Shown here piece by piece: positions 41,678 to 53,024 of a stretch of DNA of 64,000 bases. Every line of letters starts with the position of its first letter. Position 1 is the first letter of the stretch. The notes beneath the pieces are model-generated. The model had not been told where the DNA came from. It was given only the letters and a program-made list of their open reading frames with translations, and did no database searches. Source of the stretch: Litomosoides sigmodontis (Eukaryota > Nematoda > Chromadorea > Rhabditida > Onchocercidae). The position numbers were made by a program, and so were the translations under genes. The stretch spans positions 4,313,001 through 4,377,000 of the forward strand of contig OY718807.1 of assembly GCA_963070105.1 (NCBI GenBank), given 5' to 3'.

Positions 41678-43939
41678 GAGGAGAAATGGACTGCTTCATT
41701 TGCATATTTTCAAGGCAGTGTAACGTTTCATCAATTCCTGGCATTTGTTGTTTCTAATTAATCAATGAGGAAATGTAGCCATACTGAAGTGCAAATGTCG
41801 CACATTTTCCTAGATTAATTTACCATCTATTTTAATTTTTTTCTTTCATCTCTTTTCACTTTTAAACTAACTAATTGATATAAACTTTAAAAGAGAATAC
41901 GTTCACGTTTTTGTCTTATTTTACGTGGAGTTTAATAGCTTAAATGCAAAAATATTCGCACAAAGCATATATTAAAAGTAATTGTACTTTGTAATTGAGC
42001 GTTTTTGAGCGTTTCGTCTTATATCACTTGGAAAATTTTATTTTTAATACAACTCCTTCTGCTATTTACAATTCTTTCACTAAATGGCTAATTAAAAATT
42101 TTATTGGAATTTTTTTATATGCAATTTTCCTAAAGACACAACAACAACAACAACAAATGTTTCGCAAATGTTAGCAAAGCTTTATGGCACCTTGTTGCTA
42201 TGGACAAGAGCGCCCTGAGGGAAATTATCAAATGCTTTTTCGCACAAATCTTCACACTCTAATTTCTCCAATTTTGATATTACTCTGACCGCTATTTTTT
42301 CCAGACCGTTTTCTGTTATTTCATCATAATACAATGAAATATACGTTTGCATTTTAACAAAATATAACAAATTCTGCATTTTCCCTTCTGTTGCCATTAG
42401 CGCATTCTTGCCTGAATGACTCATTGAACACGAATCGCTGGAAGGAAGCTTTGACAGAATTATTTATTTGAAGAAAAAAAGGAATTAAACTTCACGTCAT
42501 ATCGCCGTATGTGATTTTTTTGTTATGCAATTGATGTAGGAGAATTTCTGAATTCATCCAATAATTTCATGATTTCCTTTCTTTATTGATCGGAAAGATT
42601 GAGCATCTTCTCGTGTAATGATTTCTGGCTATTTTAGGAATTGAAATGATTAAATTTTCTTTCATAAAGTGCAATAGAAATGTTTATGTAACACTACATC
42701 TACGTGTTTCACCTCTTTCTCCTTGTTTTTTTACTTTTCACCGCTTATTTCTTTCGGTTTACAGAATTTATCGGTTTTGTAATTGCTGCCTAAATTACTT
42801 TAAAAACCTTTCCACAAATAAGATATTCTTCAATTTTTCTGCTTTTCATTGCATCGTAAAACTTAATGGATGAAAAAGGAGCTGCGTGCGAACAACAATC
42901 AGTTAATTTAATTTTGTTTTCCGCGTTGCTTAAGGAGTTTTGTAGGAGAATTTGCCTCGCATGTTTCAATTCAATAAAATTCAACAGCATAAAAAGTCCG
43001 AAATATCTGCCACATTACGTCTGTCATATTTTCTTGCCTCGTTTTTGCAAGATGCACGTAGGTGAAATCATCGATAACTCACCGATAAATAAACAGTTGT
43101 TTTTTTCTTTTAATGTTCCGCAACATCGAATTCTACGGAAACAGAAAATCTTTTAGAAAAAAGGATTTTTGAGACCCATCGATCAATGCCATAATGTTTT
43201 TTCTGAGATTCTACCAGAATGATTGAATGAAATTCGATACTTGTAATCTTATCTGTGCAAAGTTCTCGGAATCGATAAGTAAGGTAGGTGCAAAGTTTTG
43301 AAAAGATTTGTTAAATGAAGATTTGAAATGTTAGTACTGAGCTTGTACTACCATCAATTTTCCGTTTTGTGGGAGAAGAGTTCTCATGAAATAATTATAT
43401 TTCGCAGAAGCAGTTCAAATTTTTCATGTAAAAGAAATTGAAATATTTGTTTATAAGTTATGAGGAGAGTTTATGAGAGAGAGAGAGAGGGAAGGTTGCA
43501 TTAAAAAAGTTATCGTCGTAAATGTTATTCTTTTTCATTTGTTTATGTGAATTACATTTGAATTTTCTTCCATATAAATATATGATATTCCGGTAGATCG
43601 GTCTATGAACTTGAATGAACAAAGTAAAATTATCGTTATTGAGCATTTGCCAAAGATAATGCAATACGAAAAAATACCAGTTGACTTGTTTAAAATTGAA
43701 TATTGAATGCTTCGTTTTTTTTTTGCATTGTACAAATTATGCCGTCAATTTTCCGTGAAATCAGGAGTTATTTTAAAATGTAAAATTATTATCACATTTC
43801 AACTTTATTAGATCTGAAAAAAATGTTTCTAGAAATATTCTCGAAATCATAGACAGCACGTTATTGCTGTTCGAATGCTTGTTCCAGTATTTTTCGTCTA
43901 ACTAGCTTGCGCTAGCTATAGTGATAGTTGCTGTTGGGA

Positions 43940-44793
43940 ATGTCGGAAGTGAACAACACGACAATATTTACAACAACTGCAGTAAAGGATGTCACTGAAA
44001 TATCTGACAGTTCGAGTGGTAGTGGAATAGGTACCATTTTAAGTATCCTTCTGGTAAGTACTTTTTTTTTTAACGAATATCATTGCTTTGAAAATTAGAA
44101 AAGGATTTGTCCATTTCCACCCATCAATACCGTCAACCTTTCGGTTCAGAAGAGAAATGAAGGATGTTGAGGATTTGAAAATATTTTTGAGAGAGGGGGG
44201 ATGGAGAGACATTAAACGTCGTTAATATTAATGAAATTATTTGAACAACACTTCAGAGATCGCAAGAATTCAATTTGATTTAAATGATAATATATGAGAT
44301 TCACACACGTTTACGCTAAAATTTGATTTTCGAATGCCAATTTGTATTGTAGTAAAGACGAAGGTTCAGTGTTGCAAAAGACGTGTGAACAAGCAGTGAC
44401 ACGCCATGACAAGTTTAGAAGAAATGTCCTTTGTCATCTCAAGCTTTCTTCGAGCATTAACGAATAGCCAAATCCAACCTAAAAATGACCGTAATATCAT
44501 TTATCGTAGAAAGCGAGTGGAGAGAATCGGAATATTCCGCTTGTAAATTCGTTTACAAAACAGTGGAAAGTGGAATAGACACTTAAGTCAAAATTCATTA
44601 AATTAATTAAAGCTCATTTGATAAGTTTTTTCAGGTTGTATTTGTTGGTATCAGTATTGGTGGCTACCTTGGCTATCGTAAGTTAAAGGAACGACGTCGT
44701 AGTCACGGCGAATATCGACCACAATTTGAAGAATATCAACACGCCAAAAATTTGCCTTACTTGCAACCGCCCAGCATTGAAGGACTTATTTAA
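43940..44793 (+). CDS. crb-3: Crumbs-3-type short Crumbs homologue (90 aa)
   Basis: Two exons, 43940-44053 and 44635-44793, join in phase 0 with GTAAGT/TTTCAG signals. The ATG at 43940 is preceded in frame by a stop. A Ser/Thr-rich extracellular stretch of about 27 residues holds overlapping N-glycosylation sequons (NNTT). One membrane helix follows, around ILSILLVVFVGISIGGYLGY, then a basic stop-transfer (KLKERRR). The cytoplasmic tail carries GEYRPQFEEY, matching the Crumbs juxtamembrane FERM-binding motif GTYxP, and ends in PPSIEGLI-COOH, matching the PPxxERLI PDZ ligand that binds PALS1/PAR-6. In known family members this tail sets epithelial apical identity and junctions. EGLI instead of ERLI is a noteworthy change. 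No cleavable signal peptide is evident, so the helix may act as a reverse signal anchor, or an upstream coding exon was missed. Confidence 0.87.
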
Positions 44794-46546
44794 TTTTAAT
44801 AACACACGAAAGTTATATGCGAAATTTGGGCGAATTTTTCTCGGTTTTCCGTTAAGAATTTAAATAACCACTGATTGATGAAAAGATTTTCAACTTCCCC
44901 ATAGAAAAGTGTAAAATTTCAAGAATTCTAAATGGAAAATTGAGTAAATCTCAATTTACTTCTTTCTTAGCTGCTGGAAGATGGCATCATAAGTGAAAAT
45001 ATTTAAATAATTTCTTAAAATTAAGCAATTCAGCTAGGATGATTCATCTTTTTCTCTTTTGAAAATCATAGTTGAGAAAAGAAAAATGACGTATTTAACG
45101 ACGGTATGTGTGATTGCAAATTTAAAACTAAACAGTGCCTGATATTCGTTCGTTTCATTTGCTCATCGTTCGCATGAATGAAATATTTTCCATATTTTCT
45201 TTTCTGTCTCCCGGTGAAATGAGTGATTGTTTTCATGTTTGAGGTATTTCATCCGAGTGTTTCAGGTATTTTTAAAAATAATTATCTCACATATAATAGT
45301 TATATCATTTTTGCTTAAGCTAATCAGTTCTCCCCGTCGTCCTCTTTTTCGAACACCCAATCCATCAAAACATTGGATGGCACACGTAGAATCTCAAAAA
45401 GCTATGAACTTGAAAAGTTGAAAATTATAGAAATTAGAAAGTATGAAATTGAATATTTAAACACTTCTGCCAAGTTTGAAGCTATCAATCTTTTCAATTT
45501 GAGAAATTTTCGGTCATTTTTACTCAAAAATTACGGATAATGCATAGCTGGAATTCCATAGAATTGAAAAACTCGATTTTTCTCAACGATCTGAGATGCT
45601 TAATACCTTTTACCACAAACTTTCTTCGCTATTCCTCCCGCACCTGCCCTTCTCCGGGATTTTTAACACTTTTGGCACCGTCAACGCACTAAAGTGAAAT
45701 TCAGAATTCAAGCCCATTGTTGTTGGATCTTACACAACCTTCTTTACATTCCATTTTTTTTTTCAACTTTAGATCATTTAAAACTTAGTTCACTGCGATA
45801 ATGTGTAACTTCGTTTCGATTCATTATAGCAACTCCATGTACTTCTGTCGAAACATATTTATGTTGATTTTTATAAATTGGATATTTACGACTTTTTACC
45901 TTTAAATTTGTTTCAATATCAAATAAAAGGTTAGAACAATTTTTTGGAAATCCTTTAGTGTCTGCAGAACATCTTAATATTAACAATCAATGTTGGAAGT
46001 ACAAAATATTTGAAACCTTTTTCAGTCCTTACACTACTCGTTCAGAAAATTTTAGCTGTCCAGTGAAAAAACAAAATAAAACAATTCAAAACATAGGAAA
46101 TGAAATTCTCATCCCCGATGACAAATTACCGGTATTGCTGAGATAACAAAATTACTGCTCGGTAAAGAAATCAATTTCTGAGCGACATAAAAACAATGAT
46201 GGATACAAATACCCGTATTAAAATGCTGTGCAACGTATAAACTTATAAAGTTGGACAAGTGAAAAGCAATAATGTACATGAAGAACAGTGAAATCTTAAA
46301 AATTGGTATATTTGTTGTGTGCACCTTTCACATTCTTTCAGAGATGTTTTTTTTGGTTTTAATTGGTTCGATTTGTCAGAAACTACGTGTTTGATAGGAA
46401 ACCGAATTATCCCTTACCGCAGGTAGGAATAAATCAGTGGAATACAAGAAAGAACTACGAGAGAATACGCAATCATGACGGGAACTAAGGCATAATTTGA
46501 TATTACTCTAACGAATGCGGTGACAAAGCAAATCACGCCCTATCGC
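44794..46546. other. Intergenic region between tail-to-tail genes
   Basis: About 1.75 kb containing the 3' ends of crb-3 (plus) and the TFIIH p62 gene (minus). I see no further coding sequence. No clear AATAAA follows crb-3 closely. Confidence 0.55.
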
Positions 46547-46552
46547 TTTAAT
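46547..46552 (-). terminator. Variant poly(A) signal ATTAAA of the p62 gene
   Basis: ATTAAA on the minus strand, about 40 bp after the stop codon. Confidence 0.5.
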
Positions 46553-46591
46553 TTAGAGAAAAACAACAAACGGACCTAAATTACAAAAACT

Positions 46592-49500
46592 CTATTTCTT
46601 CTTCTTCTGTAAATATGCATCATAACGTGTGTATGCGAAATTGAGCATTTGATGACAACGCACAAGCTGAAAATAAGTCGTTAAAAATTACCATAAATTG
46701 CCGTAAAGGTATATTACATATAACAAATTATGTTACATATAATTCAGAATAATTTGCATTGTGTAAAGTGGATGGAATGTAAAACTCAAAAGTTCGTTAG
46801 CTCGCTATTTCAACAGTAAATGATAAAGCAGACGCAAAGATTTAAGATAGAACATTTTCATGAACTATGCAAGTGTTTGAACGACCTGCTCTAGAATGCC
46901 TAGAACATACATTATTAAAATCGCAATTTGAAACAAAATAATATTGAAAGTAACTAATATAACAATATTATAGATAACTATTCTAATTGTTAAGTGAATT
47001 ATTCTCAAATTTATTCGAGGAAAAGTAAATCGTGAAAAAAAATAGATCTTCCAATGAGCCCTAAGAAATTAAGCAATATCAACAGTGTTAATGTTAAAAT
47101 GCAGTAGATATTAACACATTTAGCGTAGAAAATTTCTACGGGTCGAACTTATCGCTAAACACTACCAAGTGGTAATCTCCTAAAAAATACCTTTTTGGAT
47201 TTATTAGAACAAGATTTAATTTCATAAAAACAGAAGTGATCATATGTGACCAGATCTATCTCCAGAATTTTACTAATGCGTTTTGACAGCAATATCCATA
47301 AATTCACTCACATTTTTTTCCCCAAATCGTTCTTTCGCTGAAGCAATTTTTTCCTCAAAACTTCGCAAAGTTACATTCATCCTTTTTAACTAAAAGCATA
47401 TTTAATCAGTAATAACATTTTAAGCTATGGCAACTGCATAAAAATTCTTTGTGGACGGAAAAAGTTCTGCAAAATAAGCTGACCTTTTCGTCCATGTCAG
47501 GATTCGTTGGCGGAAAACACATCCAAAAATGCTTTAACAGTTCCGCGACAGAATCATGGATTGCTTGTAAATCAACCAAATCCGTTTCAGACAATCCTGG
47601 TGTAATGTTCTTAGCTTCCGTAGTAACAGAGACTAGCCTTAAGAAATCTTCATGATCACTATCCAAATCGTCCCATAAATCCTGCAATCGTTTTCTGCAA
47701 ATCAAAACGAAACTAAAAAAAACAATCCATGGAAAACGCTTTCGATAAACACAAAAAAAAATCAGGATGTTAATAATGAGGAATTTAAGAATGTTAAACA
47801 ATTCTTTCAAGCTAATTCACTTTGGAAGAGATAGAATGCAACTTACGTCATCACAATCTTCATTCTCTGGCATGGCTTCGCATACCCTTTGCACAATATC
47901 TCGATAGGCTTGTGCTTGTTCATCGGTATAATGTTTTGTTGATTTAACCACATTGCCGACTGCAAATGAAATGAGGTCTAACTGCTCTTCGTGCTTATCT
48001 GATCTCAACTCATCACTTTCCAATATTATTTCATTTTCATCCTCTTCTCCTGATTTCGGTTTATCCATCTGTAAGTTGCAATGTGAAGCTATCAATCAAA
48101 GAACGTTAATATGATGGGACACTAGAAGCTCGAACAGATCACAACGGACATCAGCTTAAACCAATAATTCGAGTTTGTGTAGACAGCTTAAATGATCAAG
48201 TTTGGTGTTGGCATCCTGATTAAATACAGAAAATCGAGTAGCACAAAAAAAGCAAGTAGACTACACTAGACGATTTAATGATATGGTGTCATCATTAAAA
48301 TTCAGCGATGGTTTAAATCAATTCTTCAAAAATTATTTTCCCCGACGTCTTAAAAAAGATCCCACCTTCATGTTTTCTTCAATCGCTTGTCCTTCTAAAT
48401 CCGCAGCAGTAGGCACTTCATTTTCAGCAGTGGTGAGTAAAACTCGTTCTGAATGATAATTAAACCTTTTCATCAAAATGTCGCTTGTTGAAGAAGCACA
48501 GTGCGATAAGGATGATATGTTATTCTAAAAAAATAAGTTCTCACAAAAGCAAAAATTTTTTTTATCTGCTGGAGGATTTCCGAGTGTTTTGCAATTAAGA
48601 AGTAGAAATTATAACCTACAATTAAAGGATCATCATGGATGTAAGAGAAATCGAGAGTTTTATGAGAAATTTTCGTATCGAGTAGTTTGCGCATTTCTGA
48701 AAAAAAAAAATGAATGAACTATTTCTGTAATAAGAACGAAAAAGCAAGTCTAATTCTGACAATTCTGATACTCCAACCACAAAAAATTACCTGCATTATC
48801 TGCTTTAATACAATCCGAAAATGGATCGGATGGACTGGGTGCTGCTACCTCACGTTCGCGATGAAAGTAATGTGATTGAAAAAACTTCGCCCAAAATTCT
48901 TGCTCTGTCATTTCGTGTGGTACTAATTCCAGATGTTTCCTTTCTACTGGAATTAGAGTGGTTTAACTTACTGAAAATTTTTGAATAGCTTGGCAAAATT
49001 TTTTAAATTGAATCACAAATTAAAGAATTTGATGAAGTTCGAAAACCTGCTGGGTAAGTTCTGAATATACTTTGAATTGTGTCAACATTGAGATTTAACT
49101 TGACACCGTTTGTGCCTTCAGATTGCGCAATACTGCTCAAGAATCCACTTGAAACACCTAATTTCCCACCGTCTGCATCTTTCTGAATTGACTACTTCGT
49201 AATACCTTGGAAGCACAGTAATTCAATCAATAAATTAAACAGCTAGACTCTCACTGAGATTTCCACTACAGTTCTATGAATAATAAAATCTGAGATACAA
49301 TTGTTTTAAATAGAACAATATTTTATGTCTTACAAAAGCATCTGCTGCAAAAATATATTGATAAATTTAGACAATACAAGCATACACAAACATTATGGGG
49401 AATTTAATTTCCAAAAGTAATTTGTTTAAAATTTACATTTTGATAATATTCGCTCCAGAAATCTTGAGCAGATATCAGTTTTGAGGCAACCAAATGCTTG

Positions 49501-51142
49501 TATAATTCTTGTAAATGCTTATTGCGCTCTAAAATTTTCTTCTTTGCCTCCAGTTCCTTTGTTTTACTGTATTGCAACGATTGTGCGGCATTCTGAAAGT
49601 ATCGTACCAATAAGTTACAATGTTTCCGGTATAAATTTTTCCTAATCGACTATTTATTTAGGAATTTCAAAATAAACATGAAAAACTCAAAATTGACAAA
49701 ACACACCCGACTAACAATTTGTCTGTGATGTATAAGTGCTTGTTGTAACATTTCCTTTACCAAATCGCGATCTTTCACATGCATCTGGAAATGGCATTAT
49801 ATTTTTCCCACATGTGACATCAAAAATCCTCACACAAGAAAATCCTGACAACTTCATTATCCCAACATACGCATCCATTTCATAAATAATCTGCTGAGAA
49901 CGCCAGAACTTCAACGAGAGTTGAACTTCGAAAGAGAGTTAAGAGGAAAAAAATTCATAAACATGGAAGCACTAATTACTGACAACATCTGCTTATAATT
50001 GCAAATCTATCATTAATAATGATTAAGTCAAAACTTGCTTCCTTCCCAAGTGGGTTAACGAAAACAAATGTTGCTTGCTCATCATCATGCTTACATATTT
50101 GTAGCTGCGTTTTCGTTTTGTTTGGTGGCGAGATCCGTTGTCCTAAAATTTAGAAAGCATTTTGTAACACTAAAAGGGTCCGAATGATAAAATACACGTC
50201 CACGTAGAAATGTACTTTTATTTTCCAAATTTATTTTCGAAGACTTCCAAACTGAAATCATTTTCTTTAAAAAGTGGAGGAAAAAATAGTGACTTTTTTA
50301 ATGCTTCAATACTGTAACTTATTCGCCCATTTCTTCTAATTTGGTTGCTCTCATCAACTAGCTTTCTCAATTTCTTAAATTCCTCCAGTTACTCAATACC
50401 AGTGGCATTCTTACCTCTAATATCGCTGAAAAGGACAATAAGTTTTTCATCCGAGGCGTTATCTAACCACTCCACCCGATCTTCGTAAACATAAAATATG
50501 CCAACAGGAGATTTAGCAGCACCTGGCATACGATATTTTACATGCTCAACACGTAACAATAATTCCTTGCTCGACATTGCTGCTAGTATTCTAAAATTAC
50601 CGCATAATGAAATTCGTTCATTCGGTTTTAGTGTGAGCGTAAAAGTACAAGTTTAATGTAGTAAAATAAATGATCCAGATGCGGTCAACACGTTCGCAAA
50701 ACAAAAATATGAGTAGTAAAAAACAATGAGATACGTGAAAAGCATTAAGAGCTTGCACTAGCGGAAAAACTCTTGCACGGACGAAACAATTTTCATAAAA
50801 GACCAGAGATTAATACAATGACGTGAAGCAACTGAAATGAGTGGAGGGAGACGGCAGTGAATTAGGATAAAGAGCACGCTGTGATGGAAAGATAATGGCA
50901 TAACAAAGTATGTGAAGTCAAAACCTCGCTAGACAATAAATTGTGCAACAGTGACCAATGGTGACAAATTCAGATTCCCTTCTCCAGTCCACAACGGTTC
51001 GACCAACCGAGGTCAACGACATTGAGGCATTGTGAAAATTGTAATCTCTCTGTTATTCGGCTTTGCATGAGATCTAATGATTTATATTTCAGTTTTTTAA
51101 AACTTACCCTAATAAGTCGGGATAAATTGGCGTAACCTCCAT
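46592..51142 (-). CDS. gtf-2H1: TFIIH core subunit p62 (GTF2H1/Tfb1 homologue, about 530-546 aa)
   Basis: Minus-strand exons in order: 51142-51108 (likely), 50590-50415, 50142-50035, 49771-49707, 49592-49437, 49182-49047, 48946-48791, 48696-48620, 48524-48366, 48068-47847, 47681-47484, 47389-47312, 46666-46592. The N-terminal PH domain runs from ELLLRVEHVKYRMPGAAKSP to QLQICKHDDEQATFVF. BSD-type repeats follow: HLQELYKHLVASKLISAQDF with WSEYY, and MTEQEFWAKFFQSHYFHRER. Then come KRFNYHSERVLL, LLKHFWMCFPPTNPDMDEK, and a C-terminal helix MLNFAYTRYDAYLQ ending in KKKK. Order and length match human p62 (548 aa). p62 scaffolds the TFIIH core in transcription initiation and nucleotide excision repair and binds activators through its PH domain. 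The start could be ATG 50577 or, through the upstream exon, ATG 51142. Two exons have out-of-frame competing acceptors 13 nt upstream. Confidence 0.93.
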
Positions 51143-53024
51143 TTTATAGAATTCCACAGATCGAGAACGGTCATCTTTTTATTTGATTCTTTGGTGTTTT
51201 GCTGTCTAAATTATTGTCCAGTGAATAATTTGAAGAACGTATGTTTGGCACTGATTTCGCTGAATATTTAGTTCTTTAACTCAAATAACACACTAAAAAT
51301 CTGATAGCTATAACTGTTAAATTAAGTAGTCATATTCCAAGTCATACACTCTCAAAAAAGTTGAAATGGCTAATAGTTTAAAGACAAATTAAAAGCTTTG
51401 GTAGCAGTTGAACTTGTAAATCCTAATCCTAGTGGAGCAGAGATAATAATTAACGTAAGATCCTGATCGTTCTCTCTAACACTAATTAACGGAAGCTACT
51501 GACGGTTATCTGGTTATTATATTGCACTAGCGAAGACATCTCTGGTGTTCATCCATTCTGTGCTTTTTTCCAATATTCCTTTTTTAATCTGGAATTACAA
51601 TTGTGCAGCATTATTTATGAATGACTTAACCTCAACTTAATTGTGCCATCTTTCCTCACGAAGAGTTTATTTGAGTGGTTTTAAAAATAAGTTCAAACTT
51701 TGAGTTAAATTCTGTTAAAAAGAGTGTTTTTGATCATTTGCGCTATTCTAGAATCCATTGAGTTCCAGGATTTTTCATCAAAAGAAGAATTCAACAAAAA
51801 AATGTCCTTCAGAAAGCAAAAAACTAGGAAGGCTCATAATAGACTGTCCAGTGAATCCAATCAGAGCCCATCTGTTAAGGACACAATATTCTCAACTCAT
51901 TGCCTTGTACGATCTTACTATCCAATACAGTTATCCGATATTCTAGCTTCCCACTGATGAACAACTTTTTATAAGCTTTGCTGTGCTTCTTCACGTACGT
52001 AGCGTAGCATTGCTCCTTCCAATCAGCCAATCTTGCTAATTAACTACCTCTCATTAATGGCTTTTTGATCGAAATATTGAATTTTGAAGGGAAACGGGAA
52101 AATGTTCTAAAGTGAGCGTGAAGCATTCTTTTCCAATTTCCTCTCATTATTCACTGCTAGTTTCCAGTTAGATTTGAGCGATGATTGGAACATGCGGATG
52201 ACTAAACGTAAGTCATTTGCGCCCTTTAGTTATGAAGCGTGCCGCTAGCGTATTTAACTGTCGTATAGGTGGAAAATTCATCAGACAATGTCGAAGCAAT
52301 GATAAAACAACTTAAATGCAATGAAATGTCCACAAGAAGTCTGGCAAAAATGGATGCTTCCGAGGAGAGGTTGTGCTGTTTTCCTTCACCAAATTGACGC
52401 ACAGCGCGCGAACTACCGAAGAGCAATTCTCTGTAGACTGTGTGGCAATCGGTAGGGAGAGATATGAACCGGAATTGAATGATTACTTTGCATTCGTCCG
52501 GTCATTATGATGCTATTCCTCGCGGAAGCAAGGGCAGCCTGCTGTTTACGCACAGACAAAACTCACGTCAATCATTCATCTTTTTAATTTTTTTTTCTAA
52601 CCAAACTGTCATTCATTCACAATTAATTGGCGTTTTACGTGAAATAAACAACTCAGTTGTTTGTTTGTCTCACTGATTTAATGCCTGGTATTTATTTACT
52701 CTTTTAACATTGTGGACTTTTTGAAATGCTTTTCCCTGTAGCAGCACATCATCAGAAATTAATGAAGAGAAGGAACTATTCGGTGATTACCTCAGATGAC
52801 GAGCTTATCACTGTCTCTGTCTCTGCAACGAGCAAAACTGCTCTTCCCTCTCTTGCGATTTTAAAATCTCACTCATCGCCCCATTAAGTGGTCAGCTAGG
52901 AAGGAGAAAAAAGGCTTTCTATTGCAGCTACTTTTAAAGCAGAAGAATAGAACAACGGGAACAACGCAATATGCAAATACAAATTCACATTTTCTCTGAT
53001 GCTTTTTAATACGTATTTTTTCAG
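51143..53024. promoter_or_regulatory. Bidirectional upstream region of p62 and its divergent neighbour
   Basis: About 1.9 kb between the outermost exon of the minus-strand p62 gene and the first recognised exon of the plus-strand gene. The first exon of the plus-strand gene must lie here but was not found; a candidate ATG at 52761 opens a 41-codon frame without support. No core promoter element stands out. Confidence 0.35.

Noticed and set aside
49711..49914. 67-codon minus-strand frame across an exon-intron border of p62
   Set aside because: It is the wrong frame of the exon encoding RDLVKEMLQQALIHH, running into the intron.
43940..51142. Operon of crb-3 with a neighbour
   Set aside because: crb-3 and p62 are on opposite strands, tail-to-tail, and other same-strand genes are kilobases apart, so no nematode-type operon is indicated.
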